DNA of 64,000 nt. Source: RUG11462 sp045539315. Lineage in GTDB: Bacteria; Bacillota; Clostridia; Oscillospirales; Acutalibacteraceae. Positions 41,032 to 49,495 of the stretch are shown piece by piece. The DNA is taken from contig JAZQFC010000010.1 of the NCBI GenBank assembly GCA_045539315.1, positions 107,532 to 171,531 of the forward strand. Reading direction: 5' to 3'. How positions within the stretch are numbered: position 1 is the first letter of the stretch; the number at the start of each line of letters is the position of its first letter. Under the pieces are notes generated by a model, which worked only from the letters and a program-made list of their open reading frames with translations, ran no database searches and was not told the origin of the DNA. The translations under genes were made by a program, and so were the position numbers.

Positions 41032-41060
41032 ATTTTATCAAATTTTGTAGTAAAAATCAA
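41032..41060 (-). promoter_or_regulatory. Promoter of xpt-icd
   Basis: Minus strand TTGATT (41060-41055), 17 bases, TAAAAT (41037-41032). Confidence 0.6.
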
Positions 41061-41097
41061 TACATATTTTAATATTTTTAATATTATTTATTATTAT

Positions 41098-41126
41098 TTG
41101 ACAAAGTGTTTAAATTGGGTTAAAAT
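41098..41126 (+). promoter_or_regulatory. Promoter of the beta-helix protein gene
   Basis: TTGACA (41098-41103), 17 bases, TAAAAT (41121-41126). Confidence 0.65.
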
Positions 41127-41161
41127 TAAATAAACAACAAATGAAAAAAGGGGACATTTTT

Positions 41162-43177
41162 ATGAGAAAAATAAGCAGTATAATTTTGTGCTTGATTATC
41201 ATTGTTTTATCTTTGTCAAGCCTATCTGTCAGCGCGCAAACATTTTATTCTCGTGTTTATAGTAATGACGGAAAAGAAGTGTTTTCTTATGAGGTTGATA
41301 CTGCAGACTCTCGCAAGGGAATTCAAAAATGTTTTGACTATATAAAAAATCTTGAAGATGATGAAATTTACACAGTTGTGCTTGATAAATCTACCTATCA
41401 TATTGGCGGTTCATTAGATATTTATGGCAACACAACTTTTGACCTTAATGGTTCAACAATTCGCCGTGCAGATGAAACCTGTCCTTCTTTGCTTAGGTTT
41501 GGCAGAGGCTCTGAAACTCATTATGGATATGATGGTTTTAAAAATGTTACTGTGAAAAACGGTACTTTTGATGCAGCAAGACTAAATAATGTTTCAATGG
41601 TGCGTTTTGCCCATGCTCAAAACGTTGTTTTTGATAGCGTTGATTTTAGAAACACTGTCAAAACAAACCATATGTTAACCTTTGCCGCTTGTGATGGTGT
41701 TGTTATAAATAATTGTGGTTTTTATGATATGGATACAACAGGACTTTCACTTGCATCAAACTGCGAGGCAGTTCAAATTGATATTTTAAGAGAAGGGCAT
41801 TTCACATATCCTGCACAAGATTTTACTCCTGTTAAAAATGTAAAAGTCACTAATTGTACATTTAAAAATCTTGGTAGGGGACTAGGTACGCATAGCGCAG
41901 TATCAGGGCATTATTTTGAAAATATGGAGTTTTCAAATAATACTTTTGAAAACATAATTGGTTATGCAATTAAAACAGTAAATTATCGCAATTCAGTAAT
42001 TTCGAATAATATAATAAAAAACTGTGGTAGTGGTATTTTTGTTGGTAATATGACCAACAAAGGTTGTGGCAATTTTTATGAAGCATTCAGACCAACTGAT
42101 GAAATTAATAGCAATGCAAATATAACAATTGAAAACAATAAAATCGAAGTAGTAGATAGTGATTATACTTCATTGGCGTTTGGCATTCAGATTTTAGGAA
42201 AAGTTGTAACCGCGAGTGATAAAAAAGATGTTGTAGGGGATTACAGAATAGGTTGGTTTAGAATTTTAAACAATGAAATCACATCTTCTGTTTCAAAAAA
42301 ATCTTATTATGGCATTTGGTTGCAAGGAGTAAAAGGCAATGCAAAAGATACAGGGTATGATGCAATTGTAACTAATAACTCATCGCTTTATTTCGGCAAC
42401 AAAAACAGTAAAACTATTTATGGAATAAGGCTCGAAGATTCAGATGGTATAACACTTGATAGCAATGAATCTTATGATACAAACACAAAAACGCCTGTGC
42501 TTAATTCTGGCGTTTATGCAACGAGTATAAAAAATTTGCAAATATCGAATAATAATTTTAAAAACACAAAGTCTTTTGGTATAAAGTTTGATAAAGTAAC
42601 AAACGGCTCTGTTTATAAAAACGTAGTTTCAAATACAGGCAACAATGCGATTTATGTAAATACAGGTTGTTCGAATTTTAATCTTACAAATAATACTGTT
42701 TCAAAATCAAAAGGCTATGGTATTGTTGCAAATTCTTCAACAAAAAGTTATGATATTTCAAAAAACACCATTTCAAATACAAAAGGCTATGCGCTTTATT
42801 TAAAAGGCAATTCTGATTTTGATAATGTTTCGTCAAACTATATTTACAATGTTAAAACCTGTGGAGTTTATATGAATTCAACCGCAAAAGTCGGCAATAT
42901 AAATGAAAATATTATTGATATAAATTCATCAACCAAAAGCGCAATTCATATAAATGATAAAGCATCTGTAAAAAATATTAAAGGCAATAAAATCAATACA
43001 AAAACTAAAAAGAATTCTAAAAAATTGGTTGTAAAATGCAAAAATGGAATTCAGATTTCGAGTAAAAAATGCGCTATTAGGCAGATTTCTAATAACACCA
43101 TTAAAAAGTATAAAAATAAAGCAATTTTAGTTACTGCTAGTAGTAGAAAACCAAAAATATCAAAAAATAAAGTATAA
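41162..43177 (+). CDS. Secreted right-handed parallel beta-helix protein
   Basis: Predicted exported protein of 671 residues with a signal peptide (about 1-26, ending SVSA) and a long run of PbH1-type coils of about 22 residues with Asn ladders (VTNCTFKNLGRG, FSNNTFENIIG, ISNNIIKNCGSG, LTNNTVSKSKGYG). Such folds are typical of pectate-lyase-like carbohydrate lyases and of phage-type glycan-binding tailspikes. No clear catalytic Asp set can be picked out, so the substrate is open. The last 60 residues are Lys-rich. ATG at 41162 (AGGGGA upstream) starts the signal peptide; an in-frame ATG seven codons earlier has no ribosome site. Confidence 0.82.
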   Translation: MRKISSIILCLIIIVLSLSSLSVSAQTFYSRVYSNDGKEVFSYEVDTADSRKGIQKCFDYIKNLEDDEIYTVVLDKSTYHIGGSLDIYGNTTFDLNGSTIRRADETCPSLLRFGRGSETHYGYDGFKNVTVKNGTFDAARLNNVSMVRFAHAQNVVFDSVDFRNTVKTNHMLTFAACDGVVINNCGFYDMDTTGLSLASNCEAVQIDILREGHFTYPAQDFTPVKNVKVTNCTFKNLGRGLGTHSAVSGHYFENMEFSNNTFENIIGYAIKTVNYRNSVISNNIIKNCGSGIFVGNMTNKGCGNFYEAFRPTDEINSNANITIENNKIEVVDSDYTSLAFGIQILGKVVTASDKKDVVGDYRIGWFRILNNEITSSVSKKSYYGIWLQGVKGNAKDTGYDAIVTNNSSLYFGNKNSKTIYGIRLEDSDGITLDSNESYDTNTKTPVLNSGVYATSIKNLQISNNNFKNTKSFGIKFDKVTNGSVYKNVVSNTGNNAIYVNTGCSNFNLTNNTVSKSKGYGIVANSSTKSYDISKNTISNTKGYALYLKGNSDFDNVSSNYIYNVKTCGVYMNSTAKVGNINENIIDINSSTKSAIHINDKASVKNIKGNKINTKTKKNSKKLVVKCKNGIQISSKKCAIRQISNNTIKKYKNKAILVTASSRKPKISKNKV

Positions 43178-43180
43178 TGC

Positions 43181-43216
43181 CAAGAAAAAGTCGATTCATA
43201 TATCGACTTTTTCTTG
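43181..43216. terminator. Terminator of the beta-helix gene
   Basis: AAGAAAAAGTCGAT-TCATAT-ATCGACTTTTTCTT hairpin. Its right arm doubles as the -35 of the next promoter. Confidence 0.85.
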
Positions 43217-43231
43217 ATTTTATGGTATAAT
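43203..43231 (+). promoter_or_regulatory. Promoter of the GH13 gene, embedded in the preceding terminator
   Basis: TCGACT (43203-43208), 17 bases, TATAAT (43226-43231). The -35 lies in the 3' arm of the upstream terminator. Confidence 0.5.
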
Positions 43232-43267
43232 ACTATCAAATATTTGGCGAAAGGTCTTTGTTAATTT

Positions 43268-44572
43268 ATGTGGTATAAAGAAAGTGTTTTTTATCAAATT
43301 TATCCTTTGGGTTTTTGTGGCGCACCTCATCAGAATGATGGCGTTGTAAATAGCAGAATTTTAAAGGTTAATAGTTGGATAGAGCATATCAAAAACTTGG
43401 GTGCTAATGCAATATACTTCAGCCCTGTCTTTGAAAGCGATGCTCATGGATATGATACAAGAGATTATTTAAAAATTGACTGTAGATTAGGCACAAACGA
43501 TGATTTTAAAGCAGTTTGTGATAATCTTCATAAAAATGATATAAAAGTAGTTTTAGACGGCGTTTTTAATCATGTTGGCCGTGGATTTTGGGCGTTTTTA
43601 GATGTTAAAGAGAAAAAGTGGGATAGTCAGTATAAAGACTGGTTTATTATTAATTTTGATGGCAATAGCGCTTATAATGATGGCTTTTGGTATGAAGGCT
43701 GGGAAGGGCATTTTGAACTTGTAAAACTAAACCTTAAAAACCCACAAGTAGTTGATTATTTAATAGACTGCGTTAAAAAATGGGTAGAATGGTTCGATAT
43801 AGATGGACTTCGTTTAGATGTTGCATATTGCCTTGATGAAGACTTTTTGCGCCGTCTTAAATTTGAGTGCAAAAATATAAAGCCTGATTTCTTTGTTTTA
43901 GGCGAGATGCTTCACGGCGATTATAATAGACTTGTAAATGATGAAATGCTTGATAGTTGCACAAATTACGAGTGTTATAAAGGACTATTTTCAAGTTTCA
44001 ATTGTATGAATATGTTTGAGATAGGGTATAGCCTAAATCGTCAGTTTGGCGCAGAAAATTGGACGCTTTATAAAGGAAAACATTTGATGTGCTTTGCCGA
44101 TAATCACGATGTTGAAAGACTTGCAAGTGTTTTGACAAATGAAAATCATTTAAAGCCACTTTATGGACTTTTATTCTCAATGCCTGGTATTCCTTGTGTT
44201 TATTACGGAAGCGAATGGGGAGCAAAAGGTAAAAAGAGCGATGGCGATAATGCACTTCGAGTTAGTTTTGAAGCGCCTGAAAATAATGAACTTACAGAGT
44301 TTATTTCAAAATTAGCACAAGCGCATAAAAATAGCGTTGCGCTTAAATATGGCGATTATAAAACCTTGTTATTAACGAATAAACAGTATGTTTTTGAGCG
44401 TCAAGCAGAAGGCGAGAGAGTAATTATTGCTATTAATGCCGATGGCGAAAATTTTGTAGCGCATTTTAATGCTAACGCAGGTTGCGGTGCTGACTTGATA
44501 ACAGGCGAAAAACACGATTTCGGCGCAGGAAGTAACCTACCACCTTATTCAGTTTCATACTGGAAAATATAA
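43268..44572 (+). CDS. GH13 alpha-amylase-family enzyme
   Basis: Predicted alpha-glucan-active enzyme of 434 residues without signal peptide, so intracellular. Conserved regions: DGVFNHVG near 98-105, nucleophile Asp184 in GLRLDVAY, acid/base Glu213 in LGEMLHGD, and Asp281 in FADNHDVERL. A short C-terminal beta domain ends at about 434. Such enzymes process imported maltodextrins (neopullulanase, cyclomaltodextrinase, glucosidase subgroups); this one cannot be placed by eye. The ribosome site is weak (AAAGG at 43250-43254). Confidence 0.88.
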   Translation: MWYKESVFYQIYPLGFCGAPHQNDGVVNSRILKVNSWIEHIKNLGANAIYFSPVFESDAHGYDTRDYLKIDCRLGTNDDFKAVCDNLHKNDIKVVLDGVFNHVGRGFWAFLDVKEKKWDSQYKDWFIINFDGNSAYNDGFWYEGWEGHFELVKLNLKNPQVVDYLIDCVKKWVEWFDIDGLRLDVAYCLDEDFLRRLKFECKNIKPDFFVLGEMLHGDYNRLVNDEMLDSCTNYECYKGLFSSFNCMNMFEIGYSLNRQFGAENWTLYKGKHLMCFADNHDVERLASVLTNENHLKPLYGLLFSMPGIPCVYYGSEWGAKGKKSDGDNALRVSFEAPENNELTEFISKLAQAHKNSVALKYGDYKTLLLTNKQYVFERQAEGERVIIAINADGENFVAHFNANAGCGADLITGEKHDFGAGSNLPPYSVSYWKI

Positions 44573-44583
44573 AATAAAAAGCG

Positions 44584-44613
44584 AAAGCCCTGTCTTGCTA
44601 GACAGGGCTTTAT
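44584..44613. terminator. Bidirectional terminator
   Basis: AAAGCCCTGTC-TTGCTA-GACAGGGCTTT, between the GH13 gene and the leftward zinc-ribbon gene. Confidence 0.88.
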
Positions 44614-44668
44614 CTTTATTTATAAAATCTATTAAAAATTATATGTAAAGATATTGCTTTGTAAACAA

Positions 44669-44962
44669 TTATTCAGCGTCAGCCTCTTCAGCCTCTTTTT
44701 GTTTAGCAAAACATTCGCTGCAATAAACAGGGCGGTCCTCACGTGGCTCAAAAGGAACTTTAGCCTCTCCACCGCAAGCAGCACAAGTAGCTGTGTACAT
44801 TTGTCTTGCAGCTTTAGAAGCAGCCTTTCTAGCATCACGGCACGCTTTACAACGCTGTGGCTCATTAACAAAGCCTTTAGCCTCATAAAACTCCTGTTCA
44901 CCAGCGGTAAACACGAACTCTTGACCGCACTCTTTACATACTAGGGTTTTGTCTTCAAACAT
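44669..44962 (-). CDS. Double zinc-ribbon protein
   Basis: 97-residue cytosolic protein with two Cys4 zinc sites: CKECGQEFVF with CKAC (about 9-12 and 38-41) and CAACGGEAKV with CSEC (about 60-63 and 81-84), separated by a basic ARKAASKAARQ stretch and ending in an acidic tail. It matches a widespread clostridial zinc-ribbon family without experimental function; nucleic acid or protein binding is plausible. Start ATG at 44962 behind GAGAGG. Confidence 0.82.
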   Translation of the reverse strand: MFEDKTLVCKECGQEFVFTAGEQEFYEAKGFVNEPQRCKACRDARKAASKAARQMYTATCAACGGEAKVPFEPREDRPVYCSECFAKQKEAEEADAE

Positions 44963-45012
44963 GGGTTATACCTCTCTATAATTATTTACCTACCAAATAG
45001 GCATATATTTTA

Positions 45013-45031
45013 AAACCAAATGGTTTTAATT
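45013..45031 (-). terminator. Weak terminator after the sigma-H-like gene
   Basis: Short TTAAAACC-ATTT-GGTTTTAA hairpin followed leftward by AATAT; 4 bases past the stop. Confidence 0.5.
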
Positions 45032-45034
45032 CCT

Positions 45035-45598
45035 TTATTTTAATTTCTTTCTCATTCTTTGAATGGCGTTATCAACTGATTTTTGAGAAATTCCCAATTT
45101 ATCAGCAATTTTTCCATAAGAATAACCTAATAAATATAAATCCAAAACATCGCGTTCAATACTTGAAAGACGCTCTGCAATTTTTTGTTTCATTAATAAA
45201 ACATTTTCTTTAGAAATCAAAACTGCTTCAGGATTTTCATTCGATTTACCTTGTAATTCATAATTATCTTCAATAAAAACCAAAGCAGATTTAGGAATTT
45301 GTTTTTTGGTTAAAGACTTTCTAACAGCGGTTAGAATATTCCTATCAATACAAAGGTAGGCAAAAGTTGAAAAAGAAGTGTCAAAATTATTTTCATAATG
45401 TTTAACAGCGTTCAAAAGACCAATAAAACCCTCTTGAACTAAATCTTCAAAATCAATTCCACTATTTTCATAAACTGATGCTCTTTTCCTAACTGTGAAA
45501 AGGTAACGAGCGATTAAAACGCTATACGCCTCATCGTCTCCAATTCTGCAAAGAGCAATAAGTTTTTCATCATCTAATGAATGAATTTTACTTTTCAT
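45035..45598 (-). CDS. Sigma-70-family factor, sigma-H (Spo0H)-like
   Basis: RNA polymerase sigma factor of 188 residues resembling the early-sporulation/transition-state sigma-H. Region 2 (about 10-85): DDEKLIALCRIGDDEAYSVL, FEDLVQEGFIGLLNAVKHYE and STFAYLCIDRNILTAV; region 4 (about 135-185): LSSIERDVLDLYLLGYSYGKIADKLG with ISQKSVDNAIQRMRKKL. The final motif is very like that of Spo0H. It is shorter than B. subtilis sigma-H, so a divergent paralogue is possible. ATG at 45598 is taken because upstream residues read promoter DNA. It sits 128 bases downstream of sigF with its own promoter. Confidence 0.78.
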   Translation of the reverse strand: MKSKIHSLDDEKLIALCRIGDDEAYSVLIARYLFTVRKRASVYENSGIDFEDLVQEGFIGLLNAVKHYENNFDTSFSTFAYLCIDRNILTAVRKSLTKKQIPKSALVFIEDNYELQGKSNENPEAVLISKENVLLMKQKIAERLSSIERDVLDLYLLGYSYGKIADKLGISQKSVDNAIQRMRKKLK

Positions 45599-45636
45599 AA
45601 AAATATATAATTCTCGCAATTTATAATTATATATTA

Positions 45637-45665
45637 ATGATAATCTTTTTAGAAGCAAAAGTCAA
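45637..45665 (-). promoter_or_regulatory. Promoter of the sigma-H-like gene
   Basis: Minus strand TTGACT (45665-45660), 17 bases, TATCAT (45642-45637). Confidence 0.6.
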
Positions 45666-45726
45666 GCCTATTCACAGTTATTTGTACAATATTTTTAAAA
45701 AATCATCAAAATTTTTGTGCAAAACG

Positions 45727-46368
45727 TCAAGAAATTAACCTGTTTTTTAGTAAACTTAATAAGTTTTTCTCTTTTCTAGAAACCTGAACTTGTGTTAGTC
45801 CTAGAATTTTTGCAGTTTCTACTTGCGTTTTGTCTTTGAAAAAACGCAGCAAAACAATTTGCTTTTCTATTAATTCCAACTTTTCAATTGCCTGTAAAAC
45901 TGCAATTTTATTAATGGTTTTTTCTTCGATTTCGCAAAAAACTTTTTGATGTATGCCTTCTTCAGTGTCTAGCGATTTTATTTGCATAGATGCATTTAAT
46001 GCTTCAACAACTTCTTCCGGCGAAACATTTAGTTTTTGAGCAATTTCATTAATAGTTGGCTCTTTATTATTTTCTTTTTTCTGCTTTTCAATTTCTTTTC
46101 TAGCATTTATTGATAAAGTTTTAAGCGACCTGCTGATTTTAATAGGGTTATTATCTCTAAATAACTGTTTTATCTCGCCTAATATTATAGGCACTGCATA
46201 TGTAGAAAACTGAAACCCTTTGCTTTCGTCAAATCTTTTAGCCGCTTTTACAAGACCTATACAACCTTGAGAAAAAAGGTCATCATATTCAATGCCTTTA
46301 TTTTTCATTTTATGGCAACAAAGATGAACTAATTTAAGGTTGTTATTTACTAATTCTTCATAACTCAT
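45727..46368 (-). CDS. sigF: Sporulation sigma factor F
   Basis: First forespore-specific sigma factor, kept inactive by SpoIIAB until septation. 213 residues: region 2 with LVHLCCHKMKNKGIEYDDLF and GLVKAAKRFDESKGFQFSTYAVPIILGEIKQLFRD, region 3 about 85-130 and region 4 with KTQVETAKILGLTQVQVSRKEKNLL. Slightly shorter than B. subtilis sigma-F (255). It overlaps spoIIAB by 4 bases (ATGA). Position as third gene of a spoIIAA-spoIIAB-sigF operon fixes the identity against sigma-G or sigma-B. Confidence 0.94.
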   Translation of the reverse strand: MSYEELVNNNLKLVHLCCHKMKNKGIEYDDLFSQGCIGLVKAAKRFDESKGFQFSTYAVPIILGEIKQLFRDNNPIKISRSLKTLSINARKEIEKQKKENNKEPTINEIAQKLNVSPEEVVEALNASMQIKSLDTEEGIHQKVFCEIEEKTINKIAVLQAIEKLELIEKQIVLLRFFKDKTQVETAKILGLTQVQVSRKEKNLLSLLKNRLIS

Positions 46369-46793
46369 TTGCTGTTAATTTGCTTGTAAAAAGTAACTGT
46401 TGTGCCTTTATTAACAGTTGAACTAACGCGAATTTTATCAGTAAAAGACTGCATAACTGCAAAACCTAAACCTGCTCGCTCGCTACCACCTGTTGTAAAT
46501 AAAGGTTCCATAGCCGCTTTAACATCAGGTATTCCGCAACCTTTATCACGAATTTTAATCTGCACTCGGTTGTCTGCAAGAATTTTTGCAGATATATAAA
46601 TATCGCCGGAACTTTCTTTGTATGCGTGAACAATGCAGTTAGTAACTGCTTCGGAAACCGCTGTTTTTATATCTGTAATTTCTTCTAATAGTGGATCTAA
46701 CTGCGAAACAAAAGCGCCAACTGCAACTCTTGCAAAACTCTCATTCATACTTTTTGCAGGTAACTGCATTTTAAAATAATTAACAACTTTCAT
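46365..46793 (-). CDS. spoIIAB: Anti-sigma-F factor and kinase SpoIIAB
   Basis: Binds and holds sigma-F, and phosphorylates SpoIIAA with ATP. 142 residues of the GHKL kinase fold: N-box EAVTNCIVHAYKES near 47-60, G1 box IRDKGCGIPDV near 80-90, G2 RAGLGFAVMQSF near 106-117. The 14-base overlap with spoIIAA and 4-base overlap with sigF imply coupled translation in fixed ratio. Confidence 0.95.
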   Translation of the reverse strand: MKVVNYFKMQLPAKSMNESFARVAVGAFVSQLDPLLEEITDIKTAVSEAVTNCIVHAYKESSGDIYISAKILADNRVQIKIRDKGCGIPDVKAAMEPLFTTGGSERAGLGFAVMQSFTDKIRVSSTVNKGTTVTFYKQINSK

Positions 46794-47109
46794 CGTGTCT
46801 GTTCCTTTCTATTTTTGCAAGTCTATCCATACCGGCAAGTTTTAACACCCTTAATGTGTTAGGCGATGGATTTTTTATTGTAACTTCGCCACCGTTTGTC
46901 TTCATCAGTTTATATCTGCCCATAATAAGCCCAATTCCTGAACTATCCATAAATGTAACATCAGAAAAGTCCAAAACAAGAGTTTTAACATTTGAATTTT
47001 CAATTTCAAAGTCAATTTTTTCTCTTACCGATTTTGCACTATGATGGTCAATTTCGCCGTCAAGCCGAGCAAATAAAGTTTCATCAGTTTGATTAATTTC
47101 ACATTCCAT
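46780..47109 (-). CDS. spoIIAA: Anti-anti-sigma factor SpoIIAA
   Basis: STAS-domain protein that releases sigma-F from SpoIIAB when dephosphorylated. 109 residues with the phosphorylation loop FMDSSGIGLIMGR; by analogy the phosphoserine is Ser57. AGGAGG lies before ATG at 47109. The gene starts only about 30 bases after the folC terminator, so its promoter is not obvious; in Bacillus this operon is read by sigma-H. Confidence 0.95.
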   Translation of the reverse strand: MECEINQTDETLFARLDGEIDHHSAKSVREKIDFEIENSNVKTLVLDFSDVTFMDSSGIGLIMGRYKLMKTNGGEVTIKNPSPNTLRVLKLAGMDRLAKIERNRHDESC

Positions 47110-47137
47110 AATTTTTCCTCCTAAATAAAAAAATAAA

Positions 47138-47168
47138 AGCTTGTACCATAATGATACAAGCTTTTTGT
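47138..47168. terminator. Terminator of folC
   Basis: AAAAGCTTGTA ... TACAAGCTTTT hairpin; read leftward it is followed by TTTTATTTTTTTATTT. It stands between folC and the spoIIA operon. Confidence 0.85.
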
Positions 47169-47191
47169 TAAATACTTTGTCGATTTTTGTT

Positions 47192-48439
47192 TTAAGATTC
47201 TAATTCTTTTAAAGCGCTTGAGCAAAGATAAAGTGAGCCACAAATAACAAAGTCTTCATTAATGCTTTTTAGTTTGTTTATTGCGTCACTTAAACTATCG
47301 CAAGAGATAACTTCTTTACAATATTTTTCTGCCATTTGTTTTAATTCATCGGCAGAAATTGAGCGAGGATTAGAAACAGTAACAGTATAAATCTTTTTAA
47401 AAAGCGGAGCAATTTGCGATAAAACTGAATCTATATCTTTATCTTTCATCATACCGATAATAGCGCTCGGTTTATCAAAATATTTTTCAATATATGTCTT
47501 TAACGATTTAACACCGTCAGGATTATGAGCGCCATCTAATAAAATTTTCGGCTTTTTTGAAAATAATTGCAGTCTAGCAGGGAAGTAAGAATTTTCAAAT
47601 CCATTTATAATGTTTTCGTTACTTACATTAAGACCACTTATTTCAATTGCTTTAATTGCAGTGAGTGCATTATATTTTTGCACTTCACCGGGGATTTTAA
47701 GCGTAAACTCTAAATCTTTATATTTAACTTTGTCACCACAAATATCTTCTTTTAAAACCAAAATGTCATCTTTATTTACAATAGTAAGATTTGAATTTCT
47801 ACTCTCGCAAATTTCACTAATCTTTTGAAAAACTTCCGCTTTTTGAATAGGGTAGATAACAGTAGGACAATTTTTCTTTATAATTCCACCTTTTTCAAAA
47901 GCAATTTGCGATAAAGTATCACCTAAATATTCAGTGTGGTCAAGCGAAATAGAAGTAATTACACTGCAAAGCGGATTTTTAATAACATTAGTCGAATCAA
48001 GTCTGCCGCCAAGACCTACTTCAAGTACAACCACATCGCAGTTGTTTTCATAAAAATAAAGCATACCAATAGCGGTAACAATTTCAAATTCGGTAGGAAT
48101 TTCGTCTTTTGGATAAGTGTCAACAACTGCTTTGATTTTTTCAACAGTTTTTATCAAATCACTTTCAGAAATCATTTCATTGTTTATTTGAAAACGCTCT
48201 CTAAAATCAATAATATATGGCGAGATAAACATACCAACTCTATATCCTGCGTCTTTTAAAATATTAGCGCAGTAGCAAGATGTTGAGCCTTTACCGTTAG
48301 TACCTGCAATGTGAATAAATTTTAATTTGTCTTGTGGGTTACCAAGGTCTGAAAGTAGTTTCGTAATTCTTGTAAGCCCAAGTTTAGAGCCAAAAAGCAA
48401 AAACGAATCTATATAATCAGTAACTTCTTTATAAGTCAT
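47192..48439 (-). CDS. folC: Folylpolyglutamate/dihydrofolate synthase FolC
   Basis: Mur-ligase-fold enzyme adding glutamate to folates (and possibly to dihydropteroate). 415 residues: P-loop HIAGTNGKGSTSCY near 43-56, VGMFISPYIIDFRERFQIN near 69-87, VLEVGLGGRLDSTNVI near 140-155, SISLDHTEYLG near 165-175, and the C-terminal domain with ILLDGAHNPDGVKSL near 290-304. ATG at 48439 (GGTGAT upstream) is favoured over an in-frame start four codons before. Own promoter just after the rpmA terminator. Confidence 0.94.
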   Translation of the reverse strand: MTYKEVTDYIDSFLLFGSKLGLTRITKLLSDLGNPQDKLKFIHIAGTNGKGSTSCYCANILKDAGYRVGMFISPYIIDFRERFQINNEMISESDLIKTVEKIKAVVDTYPKDEIPTEFEIVTAIGMLYFYENNCDVVVLEVGLGGRLDSTNVIKNPLCSVITSISLDHTEYLGDTLSQIAFEKGGIIKKNCPTVIYPIQKAEVFQKISEICESRNSNLTIVNKDDILVLKEDICGDKVKYKDLEFTLKIPGEVQKYNALTAIKAIEISGLNVSNENIINGFENSYFPARLQLFSKKPKILLDGAHNPDGVKSLKTYIEKYFDKPSAIIGMMKDKDIDSVLSQIAPLFKKIYTVTVSNPRSISADELKQMAEKYCKEVISCDSLSDAINKLKSINEDFVICGSLYLCSSALKELES

Positions 48440-48456
48440 TATAATCACCAAAATCT

Positions 48457-48485
48457 ATTATACATAAAATATAATATTATTTCAA
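48457..48485 (-). promoter_or_regulatory. Promoter of folC
   Basis: Minus strand TTGAAA (48485-48480), 17 bases, TATAAT (48462-48457), starting right after the rpmA terminator's T tract. Confidence 0.65.
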
Positions 48486-48486
48486 T

Positions 48487-48514
48487 AAAAAAACCACAGA
48501 TTTCTCTGTGGTTT
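48487..48514 (-). terminator. Terminator of the rplU-prp-rpmA operon
   Basis: AACCACAGA-TTTC-TCTGTGGTT; read leftward it is followed by TTTTTTTATT. Confidence 0.88.
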
Positions 48515-48526
48515 AATTCTTAATAA

Positions 48527-48811
48527 TTATTCAGCTTCAGCGTAAACGCTAACTTTCTTTCTGCCTGCGCCAAAGTTTTCAAATTTAACTTTACCGTCAA
48601 CTTTAGCAAACAAAGTATCATCTTTACCCTTGCCAACGTTTGTGCCTGGGTGGAAGTGAGTACCTCTTTGACGAACAAGAATGTTACCTGCTAAAACGAA
48701 TTGACCGTCAGCTCTTTTAAGGCCAAGTCTTTTTGATTCAGAATCTCTACCGTTTTTAGTAGAACCAACACCTTTTTTGTGTGCGAATAATGTAATATTA
48801 ACTCTAATCAT
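48527..48811 (-). CDS. rpmA: Ribosomal protein L27 with cleavable N-terminal extension
   Basis: Large-subunit protein reaching the peptidyl transferase centre. 94 residues. It begins MIRVNITLFA followed by HKKGVGSTKNGRDSESKRLG: the first ten residues are the Firmicutes extension removed by Prp, cleavage expected after Phe-Ala. Its start overlaps the prp stop by one base (TAATG) behind GGAGG. Confidence 0.96.
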   Translation of the reverse strand: MIRVNITLFAHKKGVGSTKNGRDSESKRLGLKRADGQFVLAGNILVRQRGTHFHPGTNVGKGKDDTLFAKVDGKVKFENFGAGRKKVSVYAEAE

Positions 48812-49134
48812 TAGTGTAAACCTCCGTTATAAATTTCAATTTTTCCAACATACTCATTTTTAAGCTCACTCATATGAAGTTTAAGCCCTTCGATAATCAA
48901 ATCTGAATTTTCATTAGGATTATCAATGATTATTTTTAAATAACCATCATCAACACTCACATCAGCGGTTAAATTAAGCACATCGGTAATGGTATTTGCA
49001 GTTAAGATAACTGCCGAGGAAACAGCCGAGCAAACAAGTTTGCCTAAACTGTCTTTTTCATTCATAGTAGAATGACCACTTACCTCAAATCCTTTGAAAT
49101 GTTCCTTTTCAGTATAAAGAACAAACTTTGTCAT
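48811..49134 (-). CDS. prp: Ribosomal-processing cysteine protease Prp
   Basis: Cleaves the N-terminal extension of L27, needed for functional ribosomes in Firmicutes. 107 residues; catalytic His21 (VSGHSTMNEKD) and Cys35 (KLVCSAVSSAV) have the spacing of known Prp (YsxB). ATG at 49134, 5 bases after the rplU stop; a longer frame upstream reads inside rplU and is rejected. Confidence 0.93.
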   Translation of the reverse strand: MTKFVLYTEKEHFKGFEVSGHSTMNEKDSLGKLVCSAVSSAVILTANTITDVLNLTADVSVDDGYLKIIIDNPNENSDLIIEGLKLHMSELKNEYVGKIEIYNGGLH

Positions 49135-49138
49135 AATC

Positions 49139-49495
49139 TTATTCAGCTTCTTTTTCAGCTGGATTAAGAGTCTTGTTAACAGTAGCTTTAGTACCGATAG
49201 CAAGGATTTCAACCTTTGTATATGGTTGTCTATGACCGAGCTTTCTTTTTTCGTTTTTCTTTGGTTTGTAAGTGAAAACAGTGATTTTCTTATCTTTACC
49301 TTGTTTTAACACTTTAGCACCAACAACTGTTGTTAAGTAAGGAGTGCCTACTTTAGTAGTTTTGCCGTTGCTTGTGTACAAAACTTTGTCGAAAATTACA
49401 TTTTCGCCTTCAGCTACATCGATTTTTTCGATAAACACTACATCGCCTTTTTCAACTTTGTACTGCTTACCACCAGTTTCAAAAATTGCGTACAT
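49139..49495 (-). CDS. rplU: Ribosomal protein L21
   Basis: Large-subunit protein of 118 residues: MYAIFETGGKQYKVEKGDVV at the N-terminus and KRKLGHRQPYTKVEI near 82-96, plus a short acidic tail. First gene of rplU-prp-rpmA, the standard Firmicutes order. Preceded by a structured leader that probably mediates L21 autoregulation. Confidence 0.96.
   Translation of the reverse strand: MYAIFETGGKQYKVEKGDVVFIEKIDVAEGENVIFDKVLYTSNGKTTKVGTPYLTTVVGAKVLKQGKDKKITVFTYKPKKNEKRKLGHRQPYTKVEILAIGTKATVNKTLNPAEKEAE

Noticed and set aside
40998..41060. Purine riboswitch before xpt
   Set aside because: The leader from the predicted start is only about 35 bases and has no three-way junction or paired loops.
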